Source of the DNA: Favolaschia claudopus | Taxonomy: Eukaryota; Basidiomycota; Agaricomycetes; Agaricales; Mycenaceae | Direction of reading: 5' to 3' | Assembly: GCA_037176885.1 (NCBI GenBank) | Contig: JAWWNJ010000020.1 | Location: 930,001-994,000 of the forward strand | DNA length: 64,000 nt | Part shown: one piece after another, positions 18,364-28,913 of the stretch | Numbering within the stretch: position 1 is the first letter of the stretch | Layout: every line of letters starts with the position of its first letter | Notes under the pieces: model-generated | What the model was told of the DNA's origin: nothing | What the model saw: only the letters and a program-made list of their open reading frames with translations | Database searches by the model: none | Translations under genes and position numbers: made by a program

Positions 18364-19985
18364 CGGTTGCACCGCACAATATCTCGAAGGCCGCGCCAAT
18401 CTTCAAGAGATTGATAGGTTATATGCGCGCACTTGAACGGCCGAACCTGTAAGCAAGAAATCAGCTAATTGAAGCAGACCACAAATAGAAAACAAACTTG
18501 AATGTGCTGTTTATATGTGATACGTTCACCAGGGAAGGTTTCTGCGATGAAATCTCGGAGCATTGTGTCGAAATCCCCGATCGAATGGCCGAGAGCCTTC
18601 AAAATATCTGTGAAGGCTCGGGAGTTAGTAATGCGCTCGGGCGCGCCGAATCTCCAAGAAGCGGAGGTGATTGCGCTGTGATTGGATGATTCCTCGATAT
18701 TATCTTCCTCTTTCTCGTCAAGAGTGCGCTGCTTTTCGTACTCATCGATAGCCATGCGAATGCGAGCAATAGATTCTTGATTCTCGTCAATTCGAGTCAT
18801 CTGTGCCGAATTCATTAGTTTATAACTAAAGTCTGTGTCGAAAGATACCTGGGGCACAACATCTTTGAAGTTAGTCTGATTGTAGGCCTCGCGGGCCTCC
18901 TGTTGGAAGCCCTCGCCGGGACGGGTCGAAAAATGATTTGTGGTGCCCTTGGTGCGTATGTCTTGAATGACATGGCTTGTCGCGTGTTGCTTGGGGAAAT
19001 TGAAATTTTTCCCGTATTCGTCAGATACTTTCTAAAGCGACCAATGAGCGAGGCGGATGAGAATTGTTTTGACTACTCCCTGAACACCAAAACTCGTAGT
19101 CCTTGATGAATGTGGCAAGCCGATCCAGGCGACTTTCGGGCATGCAGGTCATCCCGATCATGACTCGCAGCCTTTGATACGAACGAAGGCATTGAACGAG
19201 TACACTATTCCGCGGAAGGATTTGAACAATACACGGAAGAATACACTGGCATGCAATGAGGTGAGAAAATCTCACTCAAGAAAACAACAGGCGCACCTTC
19301 ATAATATGGTAGAATGTTTCTCCATCGGAAAAATGAATTGTCGTGACTTGGTTGAAATGTTTGAGCCCCGGCCACCGAGCGAATTTTCGCATGCTAAAAA
19401 TAATGGTCAGTCCGCATTTAGATAGAAATTTAGGACCGGAGAGATACTTCTTCGCAAAGGTCCCTTTACCGGAAATCGTCTCGAGAACCTCCAAAACCAG
19501 CGGCCAAAAATGATGTCCATTTTTGCCCACATCATCTTTGTGCAGCACATCATATGCGCTGGCGGTGTGGGAGTCCGAAAAGCGAAAACCCCAGAGAAAA
19601 TGCTGTGATGTGTGAGTACGAGAATGTCCGAGGAAACCCAGCTTACATCGACATCGTGCAGACCGTGCTTCTTCAAGATTTCTTCCTTCTCTCCTTTTGT
19701 CGCCGCATTCCGAGCTCGACAAACGACCGATTGCATCGCAGCGCCGGTACGCATTACAAACTCTGCGGTCAGACGATGGAGATCGTCTTTATGGACAAGA
19801 CATTTTGTGCACGGATAATTTGCCAATGCCGCCCGGCAGGCATTAAAATACACCGCCAAAGTGCCCCCACGTAGCCCGCAGATGAAAGCCTCACCTGGCG
19901 ACAGCTGTGCCGTCATTCGATACCAGCTTGCCACGACATCGCTGACAGCTGCATTTTCCACTGGAACGTCCAGCTGCCGATTACT
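18364..19985 (-). pseudogene. Plavaka-type (CACTA superfamily) transposase, partial, with introns
   Basis: Minus-strand exons follow the Plavaka transposase order: ACRAALANYPCTKCLVHKDD, a SAYDVLHKDDVGKNGHHFWP block, RKFARWPGLKHFNQVTTIHF, CILPCIVQILPRNSV, KNFNFPKQHATSHVIQDIR, STRPGEGFQQEAREAYNQTN and RIDENQESIARIRMAIDEYE. Introns with GT...AG ends that restore the frame: 19603-19646, 19394-19447, 19246-19296 and 18801-18848, with a further one below 18500. Near 19035-19080 the frame changes without a clean intron, and a stop occurs near 18366. The N-terminal third is absent. No terminal repeats were found, so this is a relic that likely lacks activity. Confidence 0.8.
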
Positions 19986-22490
19986 GTAAGGTATTGGATC
20001 CGAATTATCCGAGAGTCTTAATTTAGCAAAGCAACTAAAGCTGCACCAGACTATGGTCGGAAATTCCTGGAATACACTACTGAGCTGTGGTGCCCTTCAC
20101 AATATTCAGTATATGCACAAGTAAGGGTTATCGAAGCCTGAATCGGCTTGAAATCGACACCGAGATCACGATTTGGCTAGCGTGAGAAATCAAAGGTCCG
20201 TGCACCTTTTGACAGCTCACGTGTAGTTGACTTGGCCTTTTCGCTTCGTTTCTCTCTTCTTTCCTTCCACCATGTCCCCCTCCAACGCGCCCCCTCTCGG
20301 CGAATCTTGGTTTCCTCCTTCAATGCTGCTCCACAGTGGCCTTCAACTTCTTTCCAAAACCCCCCTCGTACCGCCTCGTACGCTGTCTAACCTCAATGTC
20401 GCGTTTCGCTGCTCGCTACAAGTGACCTCAAGTACCCTCTTGAAGATGCAGCAAAGCTGGCCCACGATCAACTTCCTCTGACGCAAATCCTCAAACATCA
20501 CTCAATACCAACTCAAATACAAGCCTTCCCTGCGTGCTCAAGTCTTCAAGTGGCCATGCTGGAAGGCACTTCAAGTGACAAGCGTAACTCAAGGTCAACG
20601 TTCGAGGAACGAACTCTTTCAAGACCTTGCTGCAACCTTTATCAAATCCTCATCAAGACCTCGCTTCAACCTCGCTACTACATATTCCTATGGGTCACTT
20701 CTCAACGCTGGCGGTTACAGCGACTGGATACGACACTTGACAGGTGCGCGTATCTCATTCGACGTTCATTGTTCCTCGTTAATCGTCCTGCGATGATTGC
20801 GCCGTGAAAGTAGTGTTGGGGTATTATGGTGACGGCTATTCTGCTGTCGGGGACGGGCCACAAAGGTATGATTTCAGTCGTTATTGCTATAGTATTCATT
20901 TATGTAGTAGTACCATTGTAATTGTATGTTATGTGAGCTCAACACAATTTAATACAATTTACTATCCGTTCCATTGTGTGTCAAATTTACGAAAGAATGA
21001 ATGCCAGGTGAGCCCCCAGCTGGCCGCCAGCTACCGAGTGGCTCCACAATGGATCCATTAGCGATCAAATCTGGGTACCAGCTCATCGCTAGCTGGCCAC
21101 CACTCTTACTCGACATGTGAACCATTTCTGGACGACATGTGGCGGCCATGTGTCCGCCGACTGGCGGTGTAGGCGTCCTCTTTGCCGTCCATAGACTCGA
21201 TGAGAAATCCGGGATGGAAGAGGCGGATTTGATTGTCGTAGCATTCAATAGGCTCACCATTCCACGACTTCGACTTCAAACTGGAAAAGATTACCGACAA
21301 AACCCGTTGGTAGATCTTCATCTTGAATCTGGAGAAGGCGATGGTCTCCTTAGTTTTACGGTCGGTGGGATCTCCTAGATCAGGAATCTATTCATATTGT
21401 CAACCACTTGAATGTCAGTTTCGATGAAAATTATTTATTACGCACCCCGAGCATGTATCCGATTAAAACTCCTCCCCCATTACCGGACGCGTTGCGAATT
21501 TTCCCGGGCAAAAACGCGGCTCGCAGAACCATCGGATGCATCGTGACGCGCTTCGTCATCAGCCCCTCATCCAGCCAGAAATGAAGTGGAAGGAGACAGT
21601 GCGCACGGTTCTGTTCATCGCGCTTCGGTAGTTCCGACTATTGTCAAAATTTAGCGCTAGAAAGCCCTCGAAATGATCGATTTGACGAGATGGGGGTGCG
21701 AGAGCTACAGGAAATCGGTACGTACGACACACTATAAAGAAGATACAAAGGGACGGATAGGGGGGGTGTAGCGAGGAAACGGACAGATAATAGGGAAGGC
21801 GGCGCGTGATGGTCTCACGCCTTCAACAAAATATTCTGGCCCTGCATGATTGATATGGCATTTTTAACGTTACGGTAAGCAGGCATTGATCGGCGGGCGG
21901 GGTGCCAAAAAAAAATATGATTTGTGTGTAAATTGTTACTACGTTGGCACGCAAATTAACAATATTAATGTTGTGCTGTTTGATTCAGCCGGATTCTTTC
22001 CACGCACATATGTTAAGGGGTCCCGTGGAGAAGCGACAAGATCACTGGCGGAGTCTGAAATTCACTCCATTTGGAAACTCTTCCAAATTGGGAAACTCTG
22101 CTAAATCAGGCAACTGCTCCTACTTACGATACCTCTGAGCATCCTTGCAACCCTCTGAGCCTCAGAAATATGTTTTCGGGGTACTGTATGCATACTGTGA
22201 GGTAAAAAAATCTCGTTTCAGCAGCGGTTTGAGGTCAAATCTTCTTTCATTGTCGGTGAAAGCATGTTTTTACGCGATTTACAAGCTGTCGGCGGACAGA
22301 TAGCAAGATATTGTGCGGGTCTACTTCAGAAATAAAATCTACCCTGATACAGCTCAGTTTTAGCGGTGAACTTTGCCATCGAGCTCAACGCGAGCGCGCA
22401 AGGCTTTCACTGTGTGATGGCCGTCGTAGCGACTTTCCTAGAATGGATGCCGTGATCAAGCCGAGCCATCAATTGACGCTTCTCCACGGA
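19986..22490. other. No gene recognised (TCAAG-rich and GTGGCT-rich stretches)
   Basis: The region at about 20270-20700 is rich in TCAAG/TCAAGT words, as is the repeat at 32.6 kb. Around 21000-21110 GTGGC/GCCAC words recur. The frame at 20949-21260 (minus) and others show no family motif. No bounded element. Confidence 0.3.
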
Positions 22491-22515
22491 CCCCCGGAGC
22501 TTGCTCCCCCTTTTA
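22491..22515. repeat. Helentron-like 5' terminal hairpin (candidate)
   Basis: CCCCCGGAGCTTGCTCCCCC followed by TTTT closely resembles the left end of the Helentron-like insertion at 49749 (GGGGGAGCTTGCTCCCCCC then TTTT). It is slightly damaged on the left arm. No paired 3' end can be assigned with certainty. Confidence 0.4.
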
Positions 22516-22849
22516 TCAGAGCGAATGGTGATGGGGCTGTGCTGGAGCGTATGATGGGTGTCATAAATCAGAGTTCCCAATGATAAAAACACGTTCCGAG
22601 ACTGATATCAGTGATGCTATGTGATCCAGCATGATGCGAGACTGATTTCGGTGATGCAAGCGGATTTGACAGCTGTGAACGCGCGTCAAGATGCGTCAGC
22701 GCCTTTCTCGTCTTTCCTGCGATGCTTGCGTCGTCCGTGTTGACCTTGCAAGGTATTGGTTTGCAGTTAAGTTTTCATTGACGATGATCGAACAGAGCCT
22801 TGCTGATGTCCGATGCTGATACCGCGAAGAGGGCCAAACGAGCACTTAC

Positions 22850-23040
22850 TGTACAGTTGGAGATGAATGGTTCTCTCAAGCGGCCAGTGGACAAAAATGT
22901 CGAGAGCCTCACTTATGTTTGATGTAGAAAAATCTGTGTTTGTGTATGGATTTTGCCGGCGAGTTTGTATAAGAAAGTTCAGCCAAAGCCGGTCAGAAAC
23001 ATGACAAATTCGGCTTGTTTTTGTGGGTAACCTATGATAC
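22850..23040. repeat. Diverged fragment of the CAGTTGCGGC MITE interior
   Basis: The stretch from about 22922 (TGTAGAAAAATCTGTGT) to 23035 follows the interior of MITE copy 1 (from 5524) at many positions but lacks both termini. The KH-type LTR element inserted into it at GATAC (23036-23040). Confidence 0.5.
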
Positions 23041-23159
23041 TGTAAGGGGAGAAGGGCCCAGGAGCCAAGTCGATCTGTAAGTGAGCACAGCATGATGTCT
23101 TGGAGACAGAGAACTTCTGCCCAAGTCAGAAGACGTCATAGCTGTGGAGTCCCCTGACA
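23041..23159 (-). repeat. LTR of gag-only element (3' LTR in sense direction), internally deleted
   Basis: It starts TGTAAGGGGAGAAGGGCCCA and ends CCCCTGACA on the plus strand. Compared with the partner at 25236-25418 it lacks an internal block of about 65 bp. A purine tract (GAAGAGGGGGTGA on the minus strand) adjoins it at 23160-23172, as expected for a polypurine tract. Confidence 0.85.
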
Positions 23160-23222
23160 TCACCCCCTCTTCAAGATTCGTCGCCTCGACGAAGACCAAA
23201 GCCCAGTAGAATGAACGATCCT

Positions 23223-25135
23223 TCAAAATCCTGGATCGCCACGGAAGAGTAGGTTGCCCTGGGAGTCAATCCGCGTATCAGACGCAGACACTGCACCGCC
23301 TCGCCGTGCCGTCTGTGGTCGACGTCCCCTTTCAGGTCGAATAGCATCAATGGCCATAGGCGAAGGAGCTACTGAACGTGGAGAGGGGGATGGGACGGCA
23401 GTGGGCATGGCCACCGAGGCTGCATAAGGAGTAGAGCTGGGGCGGGGAGTAGGAATTGGGGACGCCATTACCTGCGTAGGAATAGAGATGGTGGCAGGGT
23501 TATGGGGTAGGGAGTGAGAGGCGGGGTAGGAAGACTCCTGTGGTGCAAATCGCACCCCAGACTTCCTTGGCTGTGTAGCGGCACCTGGGTGCGGCTGAGC
23601 ACTGGCCGCTGGAGGGGGTGGAACCGGAGCTGGTGGCTGAGACGGGTGGACGGGGTGTGCGCGCTTCTTCAGCGGGCGAGCGCCCTCGCCAGAAGCGTTC
23701 GGCAAAACCGGCACCGGGCCAGGAGGGGGAGGGGCAGGGTCCCCGGAAAGGCGTGACGGACCTTTCTTCTTAGAGCGGATACGCTTACGCATGAAACACT
23801 TCCCAATGTAAGGGCAACAGCTGCCAGGGCCTGAGGCCCGAGGTACTCAAGAGTCCAACAAGCACTGGGCAGAGGGAGAATCCTTAGTGGGCTAGCTACA
23901 ACAAGAGGAAGAGTGTCTACTCACCTGGGCAGAGGGAGAATCCTTAGAGAACAGAGTAAGGAGTCTCCATGCCCAGGCGTCACAGTAAAAGGGCGCGTGA
24001 CGCGTGACTTCTCACGGTGCGTGGGAACTATGTAGTAGCACAGCATCTATGATGTGATATCAATGATCAGATGATCCAACAGTAGCAGGGAGCCAGGGAT
24101 ATGCCCAGAAGAGGGAGGATCACAATACTGGTCCAGAGATCGTAGACCGACGAAGGCCCGAAGATACCCTGTGGTCCGGGGAGCGTGGGAAACCGGAGCC
24201 GGAGTCCGGAGGGCCGGAGCTCGGGGCCCGGAGGGTCGGGGAACCGGGGGAATAGAGCCCAGGGAACCCGGGAAGGGCGCTAGAGCCAGGGCAAGACAGC
24301 AGGAGCATCGAGGCTTGGGTGACAGAACCGCTGGGGCTTGGCCCAGCTCCGGGGGAGCGTGGGAAGCCGGGCCGGGGACCGGGGGACCGGAGCCGGAAGG
24401 CCGGAGGTCCGGACGACCAGAGCTCGGGGTACCAGAGCTCTCGGAGGGCTAGAAGTCTGACCGGAAGACCAGTAGGGAACCGGGTTGCGCTGAGCACTAG
24501 CTGTAGGAGCGCAGGGTCGACAGGAGTCTGTCGAGGAGGGGAACGGGGGGTCGGAAGGAGGAAGGTGTGACAAAGGGGGAAGTCTGGAGGGAGTAGTGTT
24601 CCCAAGAAGGCTGGAGTGATGCAAGGAATAGCGGAGCGGGTCGGGGAAGCGGGGGGTTCCCCTGACACCCAAGCGCAATTAGCGCTTCACCGATTTGCTG
24701 GTCGGTACCGCGGATAGATACACGGCGCTCCAAGGGGGAAGCCTTATCAGTATAGGCTCGAAGTTGGGCGCCGGAGATGTCGTGCGACTGATGGAGACCC
24801 TTACCACCACGGCCAACGATATGCCCGACGACCGAGTCAGGCACCACAAGCGTACACGAGTAGCGGGACGGTGCGTCCTGTGCAGTAGGGAGGGTTTCGG
24901 CGAGTGGTATGGTGGTGTGGCCGACAGCGATGATGGCAGGGGTAGGGGCTGGGGTTGAAGGTTCAGAGCCCCAGCGAGCACCATCCCAAGAGAAGCGCCA
25001 GGCATGCCCTCGGGGAGTAGAGGCTGCAGCGTCCCCAAACTCAAGACGATCAAGACGGTGGTGGACACGCTGTAGTTCGCTTCGAAGGAGAGTGCAGTAG
25101 GAATAAAGGTCCTGAGGAACTGCGGGGGTTGCCAT
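23223..25135 (-). pseudogene. KH-domain Gag-like protein, interrupted by a solo LTR
   Basis: Segment 1 (25135-24668) gives residues 1-156: an N-terminal helical part (LLRSELQRVHHRLDRLEFG) and a KH domain at about 92-156 with the GxxG loop in VVGHIVGRGGKG. Segment 2 (23801-23223) gives about 190 residues, basic at first (RKRIRSKKKGPS) then Pro/Ser-rich, ending GNLLFRGDPGF. Disregarding the solo LTR and one copy of its CCCAA duplication, the two segments are in the same phase, about 348 residues in all. KH domains bind single-stranded nucleic acid, so a role in packaging element RNA is a reasonable inference. Frames at 24120-24668 are inside the LTR and not part of it. Confidence 0.75.
23807..24667. 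mobile_element. Solo LTR (861 bp) inside the gag gene
   Basis: It begins TGTAAGGGCAACAGCTGCC and ends CCCCTGACA, flanked by CCCAA on both sides (23802-23806 and 24668-24672). The right half (about 24170-24450) is a degenerate CCGGAG-rich repeat. The ends resemble those of the host LTR, so the two families are related. A truncated second copy starts at 27902. Confidence 0.85.
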
Positions 25136-25235
25136 AGCAAGGGAGGTGCGAGGTCGATGGTAGGATGAGAGTAAGAAGTAGGGTGGTCGGCTGGGGCTAG
25201 GAGAGTGCCAGAGTCGAATAGAAGGTTTGTTATGC

Positions 25236-25418
25236 TGTAAGGGGAGAAGGGCCCAGGAGCCAAGTCGATAACAAACCTGGGGATCAGAGATCCCCAGCGG
25301 ACTACTTATATACAAGAGGTGACGTAAGATATGACATAAGTGAGCACAGCATGATGTCTTGGAGACAGAGAACTTCTGCCCAAGTCAGAAGACGTCATAG
25401 CTGTGGAGTCCCCTGACA
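25236..25418 (-). repeat. LTR of gag-only element (5' LTR in sense direction), full length
   Basis: 183 bp, TGTAAGGGG...CCCCTGACA on the plus strand, followed directly by the GATAC duplication. It contains a TATATA-like stretch in the block that the other LTR lacks. Confidence 0.85.
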
Positions 25419-25492
25419 GATACGCAAAGAATACATCCCGTCTAGCCTATTTCTACCCACCAGTGTGTCCTTTTTCTGTGTACTGTACCGCT

Positions 25493-25642
25493 CTGTATGA
25501 CTGAAACCAATTTTGGACCGTTACAGGCTGAAACGGCTGAAACGGCTTACAAACCACCCTTTTAAGGAAGGAGACTTACCATATATAGGTGATTTGTCAG
25601 CAGAAACAGCCCTCCGTTACGCGTTACGTTTCAGTCATACAG
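25493..25642. mobile_element. 150-bp TIR element
   Basis: Ends CTGTATGACTGAAAC and inverse. Short, non-coding. No duplication was identified. Confidence 0.5.
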
Positions 25643-25764
25643 AAGGCTACAGTAGTAGGGCAGCTTTGATTGTACTGAATATAACTGAAAGCTATACTAC
25701 TGTGCATGTACTTTCTCGTACTTCTCTGCCTCATCTGTGTAATATGTTGAATTCATGGGTTCGC

Positions 25765-25811
25765 GCAAGCTCACCCACCTGTAGGCCGGGACACCGGCAT
25801 ACAAAACCTAC
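25765..25811 (+). repeat. Helentron-like 3' end, diverged
   Basis: GCGCAAGCTCACCCACCTGT followed by AGGCCGGGACACCGGCATACA matches, with changes, the 3' ends at 29252-29294 and 50369-50412. The hairpin arms GCCGG/CCGGC are preserved. Confidence 0.5.
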
Positions 25812-25869
25812 GTTATTAGGTGCAGCATGGCGATATCAATCCTTTCATTGTACAAGTTCAGAAGCGTAA

Positions 25870-26330
25870 GAGTCACTCCGGCAGCGGATTTGGATTTGGA
25901 TTTGATGGGATTTGGAGCTGATGGGTGACGATCAGTCACCAATCAGTCACCGTTGCCAACTGATGACGGCACTGTTTCCGCCAAACTGCCTCGTCGGCAT
26001 TTTCCCGCCATCCCGCTCCATTTCCTGCCGTGCCTGCGCTGGCACTTAAGAGGTCTGCTATAGCAATAAAATTGGGCAGGCAACATATAGTAATCAAAGC
26101 ACACCGTTCTCAAAAAGTGTGCCGTTCTGGAGGCAAGCAATGGGCTCAATGAAGGAGCTCGTCGTCGTCGCCGACGAGCAGGCATGTTGCAAACACAACG
26201 GCGGCTAACGTCGGACATTCCGCGGACTACGGCGTTACATGTCTGTATGTAACGTTACATACAGACATCAATTCCACCATCAAATCCAAATCCCATCAAA
26301 TCCAGATCCTGCTCCGCTGCCGGAGTAACC
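25870..26330. mobile_element. TIR element with GGATTTGATGG repeats
   Basis: The left end (AGTCACTCCGGCAGCGGA, then repeated GGATTTG units and GATGGGATTTGGA) and the right end (inverse, ending CCGGAGTAACC) form about 45 bp of terminal inverted repeat. The interior is about 460 bp in all and non-coding. No clear duplication. Confidence 0.6.
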
Positions 26331-26538
26331 CTGATAAGTCATTCTGAAGAAGCCAATCGACAGATAATATACAAAAATGGGAGGGTACGCAAAATCTCAG
26401 AGGGATCCGGGAAGGAAGCACGGCACAAGTTGAAACAGCTCTTCCTAATTGAGGGGCCTTGTCAAGAAGGTCTGTGTGCGATCGGGAATTCCCGCGTACC
26501 TCTTGCGCTCGGGTGTTGGGGCTTTTAATTTTTATTGT

Positions 26539-27377
26539 TCAGCTTCCATTGCCTGCACAGCTGCACGGGGTCCCGGTCGGCACTGGTGCTGCTGATGTGC
26601 TAGTCATATCGGACGACAGCTCAGTACTTGACGATGGTGCGTCACGGCCGCTTGCGAAAGACACGCTAGATGTCTGCGAATGTTGGGCTTTGGCTGTTGA
26701 TCTGGTGTTGTGCGCTAGATGTAGTTTCAGATGTACCTGATATATATCGTATGGGACGTGCTTTTTGACTTACAGGATGAAGGCGAGACAGCCGAGCTCG
26801 TTTGACTTAGCCCACTTGACGGAAGACTGGAAAACATCGCTCGGGATGCGCTTGCTGCTATACTTGTTGATGCCGAGAAAGATTCTGGTTGGGACACGCT
26901 CCCCGTTCCAGAATGAGAAGACGTTGGCGAGTGGAAACTGGTCTGAACGGCCGACGCTCTGAACGAAGCACTGGGGATGCTCGGCGCCACGCTACTCTGG
27001 ACTATGGTTGTGGTTGCGGCAAAAGAACTCCCGCCAACGACAGTCGCCAGGGTTTCTGCACTTCGACTTCCAAGAACAGTGCTTGTAATGTTCGAGGACG
27101 GTGGCACAGCCTGAGGAATACTATCGCCAAACTTGATATCGAAAATTATACCATTGTTGGATACGTCCACCTCCAGCTCCGCCAATAAGTTGGCTGATAG
27201 GAACCCTTGTTTAATGATTCCATTTTCCAGCGCTGGCTGGCCGAACTTACTAGTACTTTCATTGTCAGTCGCCATCAACGGAAATCCACGCGCCAGAATT
27301 GACATGCACAAGAAAGGGTAGATTTGTAGCATTATGAATTCCTGGAATACAGTTGGGTCCAGCCTGAAACTAATCAT
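26539..27377 (-). CDS. Ser/Thr-rich secreted-type protein, two exons
   Basis: Exon 1 (27377-26774) and exon 2 (26714-26539) are joined over a 59-nt intron (GTAAGT...CATCTAG, 26715-26773), giving 259 residues from the first ATG. The start at 27332 (MLQIYPFLCMSILARGFPL) gives a hydrophobic N terminus like a signal peptide and seems more likely. After about residue 100 the protein is dominated by Ser, Thr and Ala, as in heavily O-glycosylated fungal wall or secreted proteins, and it ends CSCAGNGS. A shorter 37-nt intron (to 26737) would end the frame early. No catalytic domain is visible. It lies on the opposite strand to the helicase relic. Confidence 0.5.
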
Positions 27378-27901
27378 GAGGACAACGTCAACGAGTTAAG
27401 ACTGAAAACAAACCCTTGAAGTATTGAAAGAAGGCCCAACAAAGTCTTGGTATTTAAAGTCAGAACGGGGCACAGGTAGCCGGTCCGATCAAAGCCTTAA
27501 GAAGGGGGTGCGGGCCGGAGAAGCCGGCACACCGGCTAGGGAGGGTGGGTTGGCCGAGACGAATAGCCGTGAACTTCTAAAGAGGACGCTGATGGGTTGG
27601 AGCAAGAGGTGCTTATTGCTGAAGGAGCTCGGGTCATGATCACTCGCAATGTTTGTACATCAAAAGGTATTTGGTGGAGATACTTGCCAAGCCGCAACTA
27701 ATAATTCTTACTAGGCTTCGTCAATGGTGCTCAAGGGGTAGTCAAAAAGATCTGATTTTTGCCAGGGTCAAACCCACAATTGAAACTCGCAGTGGTCGTG
27801 TCTGTTAAATGTGATGATGGCGGTTATTCAGGTATTGTCTATGAGTAAAACCTCCCAATTGAATGAAATTTGATCCACTCCAGGGTATTGATCCCAGTTG
27901 G

Positions 27902-28913
27902 TGTAAGGGCAACAGCTGCCAGGGCCTGAGACCCGAGGTACTCAAGAGTCCCACAAGCACTGGGCAGAGGGAGAATCCTTAGAGGGCTAGCTACAACAAG
28001 AGAAAAAGTGTCTACTCACCTGGGCAGAGGGAGAATCCTTAGAGAACAGAGTAAGGAGTCTCCATGCCCAGGCGTCACAGTAAAAGGGCGCGTGACGCGT
28101 GACTTCTCACGGGGTGTGGGAACTATCACTGTGGTCGCATAACCCCCTGACTTTCCCATAGTTTGTTCACAAGGTTTCAATGGGAAATTCACCGGAAAAC
28201 TCTGTGAATTCCACTATGGAGTTGTGAATTTCACGGAGATATTTTCACTGGGTCCAACTATGTGAGTGGGACATTCCATGGTGTTAATTCACATGGTTTG
28301 GGAATGATATCCACCTCATATTCCAATGAAAACTTTTTCACTGTGTTGGATTCCCTTCCAATACTCCCGGAAGTCACTTGAAAAATACGTGAAAACACAG
28401 TGGAAACTGCATGAAAAATCTACTACGTACCCCTCGCTTTGACCAGTGTCAACATACAAGTATTAGTCTTATCTCTTTTGTATGGAAGTACTTACTGAAC
28501 AAGTACAACAAGTCTTTACTAACGATTACTAAGTTACGGTACTATTCAAAGTATGTAAATTGACTATATTACTGTATTAGGAACACAACCAGTACTGGTG
28601 ACCAGAACCATGTACCATGTTCGAGGCAACTTGAACTCCATGAATTTCACGAGGTTTACGGGTGAATTTCCAAGAGTTGCCAGGAAGCGAGGAATGAACT
28701 TTCTGAGCAGTTTTCACACATATGCATTCATTCGATTTTCGAGTGAAATTCACGCACTTCATATTGCGGACTCTAATTATGTGAATTGGGTACGTGAAGT
28801 CACAACCCCATGAATCTGAATTCACTAGATAAACCCGTGAATTGTGGAATTCATGGTCCGGCTATGGGAAATTCATGGGGTTCTGCGACCACAGTGTATG
28901 TAGTAGCACAGCA
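27902..28913. mobile_element. Truncated LTR (copy of the 23807 solo LTR) with a nested MITE
   Basis: The first 225 bp match 23807-24033 closely (TGTAAGGGCAACAGCTGCC onward). After the nested element at 28127-28896 the match resumes at GTAGTAGCACAGCA and then stops where helicase sequence begins, so the right two thirds of the LTR are missing. The left flank is GTTGG; no matching right duplication remains. Confidence 0.8.
28127..28896. mobile_element. CACTA-like MITE, 3-bp duplication TAT
   Basis: 770 bp with ends CACTGTGGTCGCA and the inverse TGCGACCACAGTG, flanked by TAT (28124-28126, 28897-28899). The uninterrupted LTR copy at 23807 shows the empty site AACTATGTAGTAG. The CACT... ends and 3-bp duplication fit the CACTA/CMC superfamily. 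GTGAATT/AATTCAC words recur near both ends, as subterminal binding repeats do in this superfamily. Non-coding. Confidence 0.85.

Larger units (their letters stand above)
23041..25418 (-). mobile_element. Gag-only LTR retrotransposon with KH domain, flanked by GATAC
   Basis: Two LTRs in direct orientation (23041-23159 and 25236-25418) are bounded by the 5-bp duplication GATAC at 23036-23040 and 25419-25423. The 2.1-kb interior encodes a single Gag-like protein on the minus strand and no protease, reverse transcriptase or integrase, so it must depend on another element. An unrelated solo LTR (23807-24667, own duplication CCCAA) splits the gag frame. Confidence 0.85.

Noticed and set aside
24120..24668. 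Pro-rich 182-codon protein on the minus strand
   Set aside because: It lies wholly within the solo LTR and is a by-product of CCGGAG-rich repeats.
23807..28913. The two 861-bp-family LTR copies as the two LTRs of one 5-kb element
   Set aside because: The left copy is flanked by its own CCCAA duplication on both sides and lies inside another element's gag gene, so it is a solo LTR; the right copy is truncated and sits in a helicase relic.
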